A stretch of 64,000 bases of DNA from Sinotaia quadrata (GCA_028829895.1 CM054180.1:118711973-118775972); one strand, 5' to 3'; shown: positions 39,465-52,702, counted from the first letter of the stretch. Numbers and translations are program-made. The notes: generated from the sequence alone by a model not told the origin.

Positions 39465-40054
39465 GTATGTGTGGCCACAATTACCTAGTTTTAACATTGA
39501 TGTATAGCTGCTGACTATTTAGTTTTGACATTGATGTATATTGCTAACTATTTAGTGTTGTATAGCAACAATTACTGAGTTATGATACTACATGTATAGC
39601 TAATAATTATAATTACTTAGTTTTGACACCGAATGCATGGTTAATAATTACGTATGTTTACATTGTATGTATGACCAATAATTACTGAGTTTTGACAGAT
39701 AAGCAAGGCCAATAATTAATTAATTTTGACACTGTATGTTTGGCAAATAATTGCTTATTTTTGACACATGGATAGTCATATTCAGGATGGTGAATAATTC
39801 AGCAGGAAAAGATAACAGTTATAATCAAAATAACATATTTTCATAAATAATTGCACAAAGGATATGCAGAAAGTTGAAAATAATCACACATTTTGTATTG
39901 AATGAAATAAATATTGAGATATGGGAGCTACGGAAGGTAAAGATAAATTGCACAGATAAATTAAACAACGTTGCATATATGTAGACACTTTTTGCTTCAT
40001 TCATTTCGAGTGCTGACCTATTCTGCGTTCCATTTCTGTTTCATTAACGCAAAT

Positions 40055-40410
40055 TTAAATTATGTTCTGATTATTGATTGGCTTAGTTATCAACCAAATT
40101 ATGTTCTGATTACTGATTGGCTTAGCTATCAACCAAATTATGTCCTGATTACTGATTGGCTTAGTTATCAACCAAATTATGTTCTGATTATCGATTGGCT
40201 TAGTTATCAACCAAATTATGTTCTGATTACTTATTGGTTTAGTTTTCAAACTTAAATTATGTTATAATTACTGATTGGGTTAGTTGTCAAATTATGTTCT
40301 GATTACTGATTGGCTTAGTTATCAAAATTAAATTATGTTCTGATTACTGATTGGTTTAGTTGTCAAAATTAAATTATGTTCTGGTTACTGATTGGCTTAG
40401 TTATCAAGAA
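40055..40410. repeat. 39-bp minisatellite, about 9 units
   Basis: The unit is attatgttctgattactgat plus tggcttagttatcaaccaa. Later units lose or alter the caaccaa end. Confidence 0.93.
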
Positions 40411-41439
40411 TGTAAGAGAAAGGATATTACCGAAAAGTGTTTTCAAAATTTTGCGATAATTTACATCGGTTATGGCATATTAAATACACATATATTGTTT
40501 CTGCGTTCGATAAAATAATTTATTAATTTATTATTTATTACACGCTTGCTGTAAGCAACATACGGCAGCACATTGTTGAAACCTTACATTAATAGTTTTG
40601 GTGATAAAATGACCCCTGTTTCGGAGGAAAATAACTGAAAGAATTACGATTCACATGGGATTCCATTGGGCAGATACATTTTCAAATGGTACTTAAGTTT
40701 TTCTTTCTTGCTGTCTCTCTTGTTAAGTATGTCAACAACTGCATGTATTCGTTGTTCTTTCCTTTGATAAGTGTGACCCCAGACTGACCCCAGGCTGACC
40801 CTTTCGATGTGAGGTCGGAGTTAGTGAGTTGTAGTTCATATGCCTAAGTGTGAATGTGTATGTGTGCGTGTGTATGCTATATTCACAATATTTAAATTAA
40901 TAAAACCGACTTCTTCCTTTTGCATTCAAAGAGACAGAAACTCACTGCCTGTAGTTGAACACCAGGGGAAGGCAATAAGCTAGGTTGTACCAGCGTAAAA
41001 CTCACTTCCTGTACGTGAATAACAAGGGAAGATAATAAGTTAGGTTGTACCAGTGTAGCTCACTGTCGGAGCCAGAAAGTGATGGCATCATTACAATACC
41101 CAATATCATGCTAAAATATTCTTCATTTTACAAAGAAGCGTATTTCGATAGACAATAATAAATGAGTGCTGTAAGTCACGCATGTTGTCGGCAGTGGATA
41201 ATATACTTCCTTGTACACGGTAGAGCATAATTCCCTGACATGAAATGCAAATAGTGGCGACGTCTGTACGCCCACAAATAATTTAGTGTGTGCCGTGATG
41301 TCTATTTTTTGTTTTAATTAAGAAATTACCAATACTGAGGCCTGCAGCAGCAATACAATACTCAGGAAGTGCTTCGAAAAGCAACACGTTAAGTACTATA
41401 AATAACCGACTCGGTGGTGCACAAATACTTTACCAGAGA

Positions 41440-42110
41440 AGTGCCTTAACAACCCACAAGAAAAGTGCCTTAACAACCCACACGAAAAGTGCTTTAACAA
41501 CCCACACGAAAGGTGCCTTAACAACCCACGCGAAAAGTTTTTTTTTAAAATCCCACACGAGAAGTACTTTAACAACCCAAGCAAAAAGTGCTTTAAAAAT
41601 CCTATAGGAGAAGTGATTTAAAACCGACAAGAGAAGCACTTAAAATAACACAGGAAAAGTGTCTAGCAGGAACACATGAGACGTTTTTAAGAAACGCAAA
41701 CGAGAAGTGCTTAACAGAAGCCATTTGTGATAGGTTTATTAACCCTGGCACGAAATATGTTCCAAAACCCACACGATGTGCTCTTAAAAATAATACAATA
41801 AGTACCTAGATATCATGAGATGTGCTTAAAAGGAACACATACGAGATGCGTTTGACAGGAAAACAAACGAGACGAACAAAACGCATGCGAGATGCGTTTG
41901 ACAGGAAAACAAACAAGCTGCACTTAAAAGGAACACATACGAGATGTGCCTCGAAAACAAACACGAAAGGTGCGTATAAAGCGTACACGAGATATGCTTA
42001 AACTCTAGCTATACTTAAAAAACAAACAATAGATGCGCTTAAAACCCTACACGTGATTACTTGAAAAGCATATACGAGATGTATTTATCAATCCAAAGGA
42101 GATGACTTAA
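41440..42110. repeat. 24-25-bp minisatellite decaying along its length
   Basis: The left units are close to aaaagtgccttaacaaccca plus cacg. Rightward the units diverge until only gagatg(t/c)gcttaaaa and acacacgag fragments remain. Confidence 0.85.
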
Positions 42111-44160
42111 AACACCGAATCTCTTGTTCACAAATCGGAATAAATAGAAACATATATCTCTGGATTTACACATTTATAACGAAATTAGTCGAGAAGCTGT
42201 CTCCGCTACTCAGACGCAGCCCCAAGTGAAATGGTGCTCATCAAATTCAATTCCAGCTCTTGTCGGATATTTCTTAGTCTGTTTTTAGATGACCTTGACA
42301 ATTTTTGCATCAAAACCTGCAGGTCACCATTGTCATTTAAACAGTCTACTCTAAATCGCATTCATATTACGTCTTAACAATGACTCACGACATCTCAAAG
42401 ATCTTAAAACATGGTTACATAGGTCAAGTGAGCATTTGTGAAAGAAGAGAAAACGTCATTCAAGTGATTAATGTTGGAACATATTTTTACCACCCATATG
42501 CAGTACCCATGTCATCATAAACAACATCTAAACAGGAAACCTAGTGATAGATGTACTGACAGTCTAGAGGAAATAATAAAAACACGAAATTGTTCTTTAG
42601 ACATCTTGATTCTCGTGCATATCCATTGCTTCTAAAGGTACCATATGAAATTAATCCCTTGGCATAAAGAGCAGAGATAATTAGGGCAATGATGGAAACA
42701 TTATTTATTATTATTTTAACAATTTAATATTTACTATAGTAGGTTTAGTATTAATCTTGTTTTAGAATGGTGCATAGGTGTGACAGAAAATATATAAAGT
42801 TAGATTTTACTGTATAAGAGATTTTCTAAATTGTTTGTTATTACCTCTTTGTAGTATGCATGAATATGTCTTCAATAAATTAATAAATAAGAGGTAATTT
42901 TGTGTGCTGTTCAGTGGCACATTGGGTTAATTATGTGGATTGATTCCAGTAACAAAGTACGGGTCCATAACTCAGAACATGTTTGTATGGTGGTGGCAGG
43001 GTAACTTCCCCATAAATATTGTTTCTGACTGGTTGGCAAGAACAAGAACAACTTTAGTGCCTCAGAAATTCCTTCCTTTCTCTACTTTCATCATTTATTT
43101 TTTTAATTTAAAAATGTACCTACAAGGATAAGAAAGACAGTTCAAATATCACGTGCCAAGCCAAACTGTTTGATTTGCCGAGATTAAGACGACTGACTTT
43201 AACAGTAATATACATGACGTCATCGAGGTGTTTTACATTAAAAAAAATAATGTTACTCTATAAAATAACTAATAGAAAATTAGAACTTCCACATGGGTTA
43301 TCAAATATAAATAATTAAAAAATTTAAATGAAAACAGACAAGATATTTGGGGGCGTTTTGACTAGTGTGTCTAATGCTTGTGAATGTAACGGATTCCTCA
43401 AACGTTTAGTTTCTTCGAGAAGAAAGCATGACACGATACTGAAAAGTGTACTTCAATGACTTTTTAAAATTTTAGTTATATTTCATTGGCAAAGGTCATT
43501 ATCTCTAGTCACGGATAAAAGTATTTCAGATTATTTTAAAGCAGATTTTATATAACATATTGAATATCATTTCCCATTTCGGTGAACTGGTTCAGGTAAG
43601 AACTTTACAGAGAAGAGATTGTATAAACTTTCTTTTTGTGTTTCACTTATAACATTTCTGAATCAGTGCAAGTATACAGTAGCAAAATATAGATTCTATC
43701 TATCTATCTATCTACCTATCTATCTATCTACCTATCTGTCTATCTATCTATCAGCTATCTATCTATCTATCCATCTGTCTGTTAATCCCTCTCTCTATAT
43801 CTGTCTAACTCTCTGTCTAGCATGTTTGTAAATGGATATATTTATGTGTTTGTATGATTATTCATATACATATAAAGATGCGTGTCAGAGCAAAGTTGCC
43901 TGTCATTAGTTTTGGAGGTTATGTTATTATTATGTTATGTTGCTAATATTAATGTGACCTGATCTGGTAGGTTGCATATGATGACATTTGTGGTAATGCC
44001 AGATCTAAATAATAGGCTTAGACGACGCTGAGCTGTTGTGCGTGATGACGTAAACTAAAACAGTTCTAGGCGGAAAAGTAGTTTTGCTGACTAAATGATT
44101 GTTACCTACTCACAACGTTTCTAACCAATAGGAATGAACCGAACGTTACCAAAGCAATCA

Positions 44161-44945
44161 ACGTACAAATGGTTGAAAGAGGCAGGATTGAAAGCAGAAA
44201 CAGAAGCACTCATAACAGCTGCACAAGATCAAGCACTCAACACCAAATCACACAAAACTAAAATCATGAAAATATCAAATGATTCCAAATGTTGACTTTG
44301 CAAATCCATGGATGAGACAACAGAGCACATATTATCTGGATGTCAGGTTCTGGCTGGAACAGAATACACCAAAAGATAAATGAAGTGGCAAAACACATAC
44401 ATAGAAATCTGTGTGAGAACTATGGCATACAAAACTCCAGAAAGAGCATGGATGCACCACCCAGAAGCAGTCACCGAAACAGAGGAAGTCAAAATACTGT
44501 GCGACTTTGAGATAAGAACAGATCGGGTGATTCCTGCATGAAGACCAGACATTGTAGTTCTCTATAAGTCCAACAGAACAGTAACAATCATTGATGTCGC
44601 TGTTCCATTGATAGAAACATAAAAACAGAAGAAAGAGAAAAATAGAAAAATACCAAGACCTCAGATTAGAAATCCAGAGACTATGGAATGTAAAAGCAGA
44701 ATATATATCTATAGTGATAGGAGCCTTGGGGAACATAACATCTGAATCGGAAAGCTACCTGAATAAACTCCCTGGAAACCACAGAATCGCTCCACTACTC
44801 AAAGCAGCGCTCCTCGGAAGTGCCCACATCCTCCGTAAAACCTTGGATCTCCCAGAATCTTGGTAAGATTCCGAGACCTTGGATAACAACCGACAGTCAA
44901 ACAGAAGTCGTAGAAAGAGACTGAATAATAATAATAATAATAGTA
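44161..44945 (+). mobile_element. 3' fragment of the same non-LTR element, plus strand
   Basis: Matches 55728-56158 of the larger copy (starting tacaaatggttgaaagaggc) and then continues into the 3' UTR, ending in an (AAT)n tail. The CCHC region and REL motif can be followed through several frame breaks. A partial second copy of the tail segment (gacagtcaaacagaagtcgtgg) follows to about 45000. Intronic in gene 2, just upstream of the EGF exon. Confidence 0.85.
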
Positions 44946-45053
44946 TAACCGACAGTCAAACAGAAGTCGTGGAATGAGGCATAATAATAATAGTAATCAT
45001 AACCAGTAACGGGGTGCATGTCACAAGTTGTTTGATTTAATTTTTTTATATAG

Positions 45054-45182
45054 GTTTGCATCATTGCGGCATACTTCGTGATGAGTTCCGGTGTGAGTTC
45101 GAAACACCTCCGACCGTCGCAAGCAACTGCACATGCCCCGACGGATATTCCTTGAGTGCAGAATTAAATACATGCATACCAG
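45054..45182 (+). CDS. Gene 2 exon: LDLR-type EGF-like domain
   Basis: A phase 1-1 exon (tttatatag|gt ... cca g|gtaaat) of 43 codons. Pattern: CLHHCGILRDEFRCEF, then NCTCPDGYSLSAELNTC. The cysteine order and the C-x-C-P-D-G-Y-x-L...T-C ending are those of the EGF modules preceding YWTD propellers in LDLR-family proteins. No calcium-binding D-x-D/N-E motif is visible at the start. It follows the signal peptide directly, so the mature receptor would begin with EGF plus propeller, unlike LDLR, which begins with LDLa repeats. Confidence 0.85.
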
Positions 45183-47283
45183 GTAAATAGTGAAACTTTT
45201 TTCTTAAGTTCAAGAGTAGATGCACTGCTTTCACAGCTCACTTTTAATTACTGCAGTGGTCAGCGCCAATCTGGATAGGTGTACTTTACTGAGTTTTTAA
45301 GTCTCGCAGAATCACTAGAAATTGAAAATTTCGCTACGAGGTCGTATCAGATTAAACTGCGAATAAGAAAATACGATTGTTGATGTTATTAGCATTACGC
45401 AGACGACATTGTCCGCAATGAGCAGACCAAAAACCATATAAATGTTAGTATATCCATGGCCGAAATCATACACATTATCGAGATTAGCATTACAACAAAA
45501 AAAAAACGCATTGGCAGACTTGAACTTATTAAAATTCTAATTTTAAGCCTAGGAAGTATTCAGGCAAAAACATTCGGATATGATAATGCCACACTTAAGG
45601 TTTAATTATCTGATATAATTCTTAACAATCTGATAATAAGTATGTCGTTCATTAAAATCTTATAATGACGTAAAACATGCAGATGTGAAAATAAACGTAT
45701 CTGGATATGATAAAAATACTAGAATAGTATGTTGTTCTGAATCTATCTATATACTAACAAACCATTGAATGAGGCGATAGTAACACAAATAATTCGAATG
45801 TCATTGTGAAGATGTCTGAGGTAATATTTAGTTTTTAAAGACTTGTTAGTCCACAAACATAAGATCATTAGTTGACAAATATCTAATGTAATCAAATGCA
45901 TTGCATCAAGGATATAAATAACTCAATTTGATTTACTTTTACAGAGGTGAATACTTCATTATTATGTCGAGCCTGAAGCAAGTGGTCAGTTCATATGCTA
46001 ATTTAAAAATGCTTGTTTTGTTGAACAGCGTCTTTAAGTGCATTTTACGAAGAAAAAAATTTTTAGACAACTCTTCAATCTTCTACAATCTACTGCGTAA
46101 TATATTTAGTCATGGTGTAAAAATAGATCTTGTATATGACTCGTCTGTCGGGCGTTGTCAAGAGAACGAAATATGACGTCACGGTGCGAAAGCTATGGAT
46201 TTTATATGACTCTTGAGTCTTGAACGATCAGCTGTATATAATGTAACGTTTTGGTACAACACAAGCGGTGCTTAGCTTTAACAGCATTTAAACTAGAGTT
46301 GCATTTATTTAGATAAATATTGTTTTTCAGCTCCATTTCCTGTTTCAATACAATTGTTTTTGGTTCATATTTAGTGCTGCCGCAATCTCTACCATTTACT
46401 GTGTGTAACATTTTTTTCTGGCAATAACATAAACTATTTGTGCACATTCTTTATCTTATTTTGTAATAGAGCATTTTTATTAGAATGAATTTCTGTGTGT
46501 TTGCATTAGACTTAATTTGTAATTTGTGCATTTTTAAAGACAATACCTGGAATAATGAGAGACTTGAACAAGAAACTGTCTGATGTTATTTCTAGTTAAT
46601 GGAATTAATAATAAAATAATTAATAATTAATAATAAAAAAAAGTCCAACGTACTGAATTCGTATAAGATTAGTTCAGTAAGCGTGAATGCTATATCTGGA
46701 TATATATGAAAAGCAAATAATATAATTATTTATTCTTTATGAGACATTCATCCAACTGATGAATCATTTTATTTCTGATTAGGTATAAATGAGTATGCGA
46801 AACATATATAAGTCTGACATAAATTGTTGCTTTTAAACCCCTTTTCCTGACTAATTTATTTCTTAACCTTTTCCCTGACTGTAAATTATCACTTATTAAC
46901 CCTGTTCTCCTAACTGTAAATTATCACTTGTTAATCTGTTTTTTCCAGACTGTAAATAATTACTTGCTTAACCTTTTCCTTGTTTGCCGTGGTACATGAG
47001 CATTATCAGAAAATATTGAGTTCTACTTACGTTTTGCTGTATATGCTATTGATGAAGGTCGAAGTAATCCAATTACCAACATTTCCACTTGCATTTCCAT
47101 GATACAGCTGTTTATTCTGTGCTATTGGAACATGGCTTTGTTTTGCTGAATTAATATTTAATATGTTTCATTTTCATTAGATAAAGACATTTAATTGCTT
47201 TGGTGTTACAATTCCATACATTTACTATTTTTTAAACTGAAATTTGCAAGATGTGTCAGACAGACTGGTTAATTATTTTTCAG
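45183..47283. other. Gene 2 intron between EGF and first blade exon
   Basis: AT-rich. A loose repeat of about 45 bp with tgactgtaaattatcactt units lies at 46850-46985. ORFs at 45928-46176 and 46202-46447 are not recognised. Confidence 0.6.
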
Positions 47284-47511
47284 ATAAATTCGAAAACTTC
47301 ATTTTGTTCATCGCTCCAGGGAGTATATATCACCAATATTTGACATCGTATTCTATCATCAAACTTCCAATAACTGTCTCTGACAATCCCCAGTTCATAG
47401 ACTACGACCCTGTGGAACAACGAATTTTCTGGTCAGAACAGCATACAAACGGCATACGTAGTGCTTTTCTCAACGGCAGTGATCAGAATGTTTTGTTTGC
47501 ATTAAGTGCAT
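47284..47511 (+). CDS. Gene 2 exon: propeller blades 1-2 (YWTD)
   Basis: A phase 1-1 exon (atttttcag|at ... gca t|gtaagc) of 76 codons. It starts with the usual pre-propeller strand (FILFIAPGSIYHQYL, compare the FLLFA-x-x-x-x-I-R pattern) and continues into FIDYDPVEQRIFWSEQHTNG, a near-consensus LDLR class B repeat (DYDPVEQ-R-hydrophobic-Y/F-W-S/T-D/E). FLNGSDQNVL matches the L-x-G-S/T segment. A strong family match. Confidence 0.88.
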
Positions 47512-47849
47512 GTAAGCTCACTTGTTATCTCCCTTTTTATCAAGCAGGTGTCAACCCAGAGAAACCAAACCAAACCTACAACTAGAGATAGTCTTAAAAC
47601 GCTGTTGTGTTTGTTAGAATTTTGTTTACCATTCTATTGTTAACACAAGGTAATTTATCTTGCGTAATCTAATTCATAAGCTTTTAACTCCTATAAAATA
47701 AATGTGTAGAGAGAGCAGCAAGCAAGCAAATCTTTATTATATAAAGATAATGTACAGAACTAGTGTTTGATACGAGTCTTCTATAGCATACGTTCGGGAT
47801 GGGGTAGTAGTGCATTCAACCCTTCTAATTTTAATAGTTCTTTAAATTG

Positions 47850-48295
47850 TGATGTAAAACAGTGAAACCTTTATATAAATTAGAAATTGTGATGTAAAAC
47901 AGTGAAACCTTTATATTATATAAGTTATAAATTGTGATGTAAAATAGTGAAACCTTTATATCAGGGGTGCACAAACTGCAGCCAGCGGGCCGCATGCGGC
48001 CCAAGACAGGGCTCTATGCAGGCCCCTGGAGGACTTGTGGATGTTACCTTTATTACGAATGTAAAGCACATTATTTCATTATTTGTGTTGTTTTTTTCTA
48101 CTGAGCCATCTATGCACTATCAAGCGGAAATTTGGCCCTCTTTGTGCACCCCTGCTTTATATAAATTAGAAATTGTAATGTAAAACAGTGAAACCTTTAT
48201 ATAAATTATAAATTGTGATGTAAAACAATGAAACCTTTATATAAATTATAAATTGTGATGTAAAACAGTGAAACCTTTATATAAGTAATAATTGA
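47850..48295. repeat. Minisatellite aaattgtgatgtaaaacag..., split by MITE
   Basis: About 40-43-bp units (attgtgatgtaaaacagtga plus aacctttatataaatta), three to the left and four to the right of the hAT MITE. Confidence 0.9.
47962..48154. mobile_element. hAT-type MITE, 193 bp, TSD CTTTATAT
   Basis: Terminal inverted repeats CAGGGGTGCACAAA...TTTGTGCACCCCTG and an exact 8-bp target duplication CTTTATAT at 47954-47961 and 48155-48162. The CAGGGGTG-type end and 8-bp TSD are hAT features. No transposase is encoded. It sits inside a minisatellite built from aaattgtgatgtaaaacag units. Confidence 0.92.
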
Positions 48296-48392
48296 TAGCT
48301 AACCTGGGAAATGTTATCAACGAAAGTTCTAGGAAACACTACAACGAGCATATTAATACCAGTAGCATATTTATATTAATATTAATTTGTGT

Positions 48393-48424
<32 letters not shown>

Positions 48425-48514
48425 TAATGTGCATTTGTGTGTTTGCGAGCATGTATAACATTATTTACCTCAGCAGCCATGGCAGTAATGCAGTTACCCT
48501 TCTTGTATTTACAG

Positions 48515-48683
48515 ACTTTCGGCCTTATGCGATTGCAATAGATTCAAAGTCAAGATTGATCTTCTATACAGATCGAAGTAACCACAACATTGGCGGATTC
48601 AGTATGACATCTTTAAAGCACAAACACCTGATTTGTACAGGCATTGAAGAACCATATGACATAGTTCTGCACACAAACAAAGG
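48515..48683 (+). CDS. Gene 2 exon: propeller blade 3 (YWTD)
   Basis: Acceptor cttgtatttacag; donor aaa gg|gtatga, chosen over the shifted alternative because only this one keeps phase with 52703. It encodes YFRPYAIAIDSKSRLIFYTD then IGGFSMTSLKHKHL: the A-I-D-x-x-x-x-x-I-F-Y-T-D core of an LDLR class B repeat. It ends in PYDIVLHTNKG, the start of the next blade. Confidence 0.85.
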
Positions 48684-49806
48684 GTATGATTAATTTATTC
48701 TTTCAATTTATGCGAAGTTTCATTTAACTTGTATTCCAAATATTTTAGCAAAATTCGTGGATGGAATAAAATTGGAAATAATGAAACGAAATCCATCAAA
48801 GAAATCAATATGCTATTTGCTTTCACGACATTCTAAATTTTCATTTGTCCATTAATGTTTATTTGATTGCAGCAAGCTATCAAACTATACATGGCATTAA
48901 TCCATTAAAGGAAACTGATAGAGTCTAATAACCTGTATCACGTCATGTTTAAAATTATACTTTCTAGAATGGTGTGTTGGTCCACCCACTTCAATTATTA
49001 CACCATTTAGAGATAAATATGACTTGCAATATAACTACATTAATAGAATGTTCCTTATGTTCATTAAATTAATGTGGAACACCAGCTGCAAACACAAGAT
49101 AAAATGCTAAAATGTTGGATTGAGTGGGATGTGTAAGACCTTAGTTAAAATCTGGCCAGTGGAATAGGTATCCATTTCTGTTTCTTCACACAATTATTTA
49201 AAAATCGAAACGCATGCCACGGGATCCCTCTCTATTCTGTAACGGAAAAGCATATTACAAAATTACATAATGACAAATAATGCTAATAAGGGTATTATCT
49301 GAAAATAATGTGATGGCATAAATTCAGTGATGAAAAAACCTTATTCTGAATTTTGACATTTGTCGTGGTACCATTTACAGAGAGCCATAGAGTTGGCTGA
49401 TTAGGTACACGTACATACGCTTTTATACACAAGTCAGTGCACATTATGCAAAGTAAAGGCTGTAGAATTAATCAATGTCGAATAACTTTTCATACAAATA
49501 TTATCATTACAATTCTGCTGCGACTATATTGTTAACTTCTAACGTTCGCAACACATGCAGGATATGAATTTGCAGAAAGCTCGAGCAACACGGGTTGCTG
49601 TACAAGATTTTCTCATACAGTGTTTTGCGGTTAGTAACACATAAATCTGTTTGAACAAATTGCAAATTATTAGGTAAAAATGCAAATCTATGTATATGAT
49701 GATATACGTTAATTTGCTACAATTTAAAAATTAAATCAAAATAATCCACAGCACTGCAATTACTGTTACAAGTGTATTGAAGTGCCGCAGCAATAATATT
49801 CAAGAC

Positions 49807-51708
49807 TGTCACGGAAAAATAAGGGAGGTAATCAGAAAATTAATTTTTATCCCTGATTATCTCCACTTGGCCATCGCGCGACGCAACAGACGTTAGCAAG
49901 TGTCGTCTGCTAGCGAAATGACGTAATTAATTACATGCACAGTTTGTTTACATTTTCTGTCAAGTCGTCTAATTTCATGTTTCCAATATTTTTATAAAAA
50001 TACAATTGATTAATTATTTGAGTTAGATGTTCAAAAATTGTGATTACAATATCTTGAAAATGTGTTTGATGTTTATTATCAATTATTATTACAAGTTTAA
50101 TTAGGGATTATATTACTAGAAGTATTGCACCTCAGCGTAATGCACCTTTTTAGCGTGGGTACACGCGGGAGTTTTATCTGCGAGAGAGTGAGAAATGATT
50201 TTGCATAAAAGGACTGACGGGAGCTATTTTACTTTAGTGTGCGTCTGTCTGGACTACAGAGAGGTGTAAGGCCATCGTACCTACACTGAGTCTGGACAGT
50301 CTTTCCATCACCTTTCTGACCGGGAGGAAATGAACTGAATATTCTCCACGTAGAGTATAGAGTTAGACGTGTGTTTTGGTCACACTCAATTCGTCGGGGC
50401 AGCCTATAAAGCTTGTCCTTACTATTCTACATTTGGATCCGAACCTTGGGCAATAGCTGGCTATCAGGGGAGTGAGCTGAAGGGACCAGAATTGCGCTGA
50501 GAGAAGAATATTCCACGCCACTCATATGTCGAAGCTGCTGCTGCTGTAGACAGCCCTCCATTGATAGATTTTGGATCTTGGAACCGTCGCAGAAGACAGG
50601 TGTCTGTGAGCATTTTGTTACTGTCATGGAAGACAGCCGTCCGTGTTCTTTGTCATAGAACCGGGTACCCTAGCGTTAAGCAACGTGGGACGAGTATTCA
50701 CAAGTGTGTACGTACTGCACTCTCCGTGAACCGAGTTTTCATCGCCAAGCATGTTATTTTTCAGAGGACAGAAACTGTAACTTTTTGTGTTCACCAGCGG
50801 GTCAGCAATTGTGACTATTTCGTTTTTGTGCTGTGTGTTCCTGCGTCGACAATTCAGCGTGTTTCAAACACTAGTAAGTAGGAAAACTTTTATTAGAGGT
50901 GCATTATTAGGTAGGGTAGATAGAATATAAATATTTTCATAACTAACTATTTTTCATGAACATTTAACTTTGACTTTTATTTAATGAATAATTTTTGCAG
51001 TTATTGCTGCAGTTCTAAGTAGAATTAACATTCGTTGACATTGGGTTTTTCCACCCACTAATTTTAAGCTAGTAAATTTTAAAGTTAGATATTTTTCTGC
51101 GGTCATTACCGCTGGTTGTGCTGTAGTGGGGCTACGCCCAAAGTATTTTTGTGCCACTCGATTTTGGTGGAAGTAGCGAAAACGGTCATCACCGTTTATC
51201 GTTTGGTTATTGTAGTTTATTCATCATATTTTTTTTTATTATCATCGCTCATGTTTCCCCGCCCCATGGATGCCGTGTGTGGATGTTACCGAATGAATGA
51301 CTAACACCGTGTGAGAGTTAAACCCGTTTTCCATTTTAAAATCCTTTTTAAAATTAAATTCTTTGTTAACTCTTTCTCAAGAGTTGGGCTTCCTTTCTCG
51401 GGTTTTGAAAGTGTATGTTGGCGCGGTTGTTTGTTTGTTCGTTCCGTATGTCCCTCACACGACATTCACACGCCTGCTCACACACACTCATGCCGGCTTT
51501 TCACATTTTACCCCACATCTCAGAATAAAGTTAATCCTATCCCCCACAAGATTATTCGTGGTGTCTGAGTGTGAGAATGATCATCAACATCTGATCGTTC
51601 GATGTGATCCCGGCAAGTCGCGGTTACTGGGTCTGACCCCCCCTACCCACCGAGGAGGAGATAGGGGCAAGCAACAAAGCAGCAATGACAAAACCATGCA
51701 CCGCGACA
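49807..51708 (+). mobile_element. Solo LTR, 1902 bp, TSD AAGAC
   Basis: Ends are TGTCACGG...CCGCGACA (perfect TGTC/GACA inverted ends) with 5-bp target duplications AAGAC at 49802-49806 and 51709-51713. AATAAA at 51524-51529 would suit an LTR polyadenylation signal. ORFs of 60-106 codons inside show no recognisable protein. Located in the gene 2 intron between blade exons 48515-48683 and 52703-52827. Confidence 0.78.
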
Positions 51709-51761
51709 AAGACAATTACAAAATAAAATTAACACGTCAACTTATATTAGCAAATAGCCGA

Positions 51762-51762
51762 A

Positions 51763-51841
<79 letters not shown>

Positions 51842-52067
51842 CCTACCTATCTATCTATCTATCTACCTACCTACCTACCTATCTACCTATCTACCTATCT
51901 ATCTATCTACCTACCTACCTACCTACCTACCTACCTACCTACTTATCTACCTACCTATCTATCTATCTATCTATTTGTCTGTCTTTCTGTCTGTCTATCT
52001 ATCTATCTATCTATGTCTGTATATCTATCTACCTATCTATATGTGTGTGTATGCGTGTGTTTGTTTG

Positions 52068-52124
<57 letters not shown>
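51762..52124. repeat. (TATC)n/(TACC)n then (TG)n compound tract
   Basis: tatc with ctac and ctgt variants to about 52042, then tg units to 52122. It begins 50 bases after the 49807-51708 LTR. Confidence 0.95.
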
Positions 52125-52145
52125 AATGTATGTCTTAAATATTAG

Positions 52146-52359
52146 AGAGACGGCAAATTTTAAAGCTTTTGGAAAAGTCCGCAAAGGGAAAGAAATATAT
52201 GGCATGCATTATGTAGCAAGAAATTTACATAACACATTTAGTGAGATGGGTCTAATAACAGTAATTAAAAGAGGTGCAGAAAATGATGTCATGCTTTTAG
52301 AATTTCAAATTACTACAAATACATGTTTACATTCTGACGTGAGCTCACTATGTACCTAA
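52146..52359 (+). other. Unrecognised 71-codon open frame, possible alternative last exon
   Basis: After the (TG)n tract an AG (52144-52145) is followed by an open frame to TAA at 52359 ([19 protein letters not shown] ... SSLCT). Its phase would accept the 48683 donor (gg|a). It does not look like a YWTD blade and has no recognised domain. If spliced it would end the protein after blade 3. A long chance ORF is equally likely. Confidence 0.2.
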
Positions 52360-52702
52360 TTTCCAAATGAGAAGATTGACAATTATTCGCATTCGAGTTC
52401 GTTATGTATTTGTTATGAAGTTAAACGTGTTTCACAATAGAAAGTTATAAAGAAAGCAGAATTAAATACAAGTTCTTAAAAGATGCACATGTACAATGTC
52501 TTGCTATTTGAAACTAGAATATTTGAATTTACAAATTCCAAATTGTTATAAGTGGCTTTATTTCTTGAAAGGGGTGAATGTTTAGCATTTGTTTAGCATT
52601 TATTAACATTATATATATCTTCTTATGGATTGCAATTTTCACAAGTTTGATAATAGCATTTTAAGAGACCGTCAAATGCTTACGGGTTTACTAAATCTGC
52701 AG

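Larger units (their letters stand above)
39465..45053. other. Gene 2 first coding intron, rich in minisatellites
   Basis: Four separate tandem arrays: 39478-39770 (degenerate, about 40 bp, tagttttgacac core), 40055-40410 (39 bp), 40925-41060 (about 62 bp, two units) and 41440-42110 (24-25 bp, decaying). There is also (TATC)n at 43695-43810 and the retroelement fragment at 44161-44945. No exon seen. Confidence 0.75.

Noticed and set aside
40055..40410. Possible CRISPR-like repeat array
   Set aside because: Contiguous minisatellite with no spacers, in an animal intron.
44332..44736. 134-codon minus-strand ORF
   Set aside because: Antisense shadow of the retroelement 3' fragment; same for 55514-55775 and 54605-55160 minus-strand ORFs.
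51363..52145. 260-codon ORF
   Set aside because: Runs across an LTR end, a (TATC)n tract and a (TG)n tract; not a gene.
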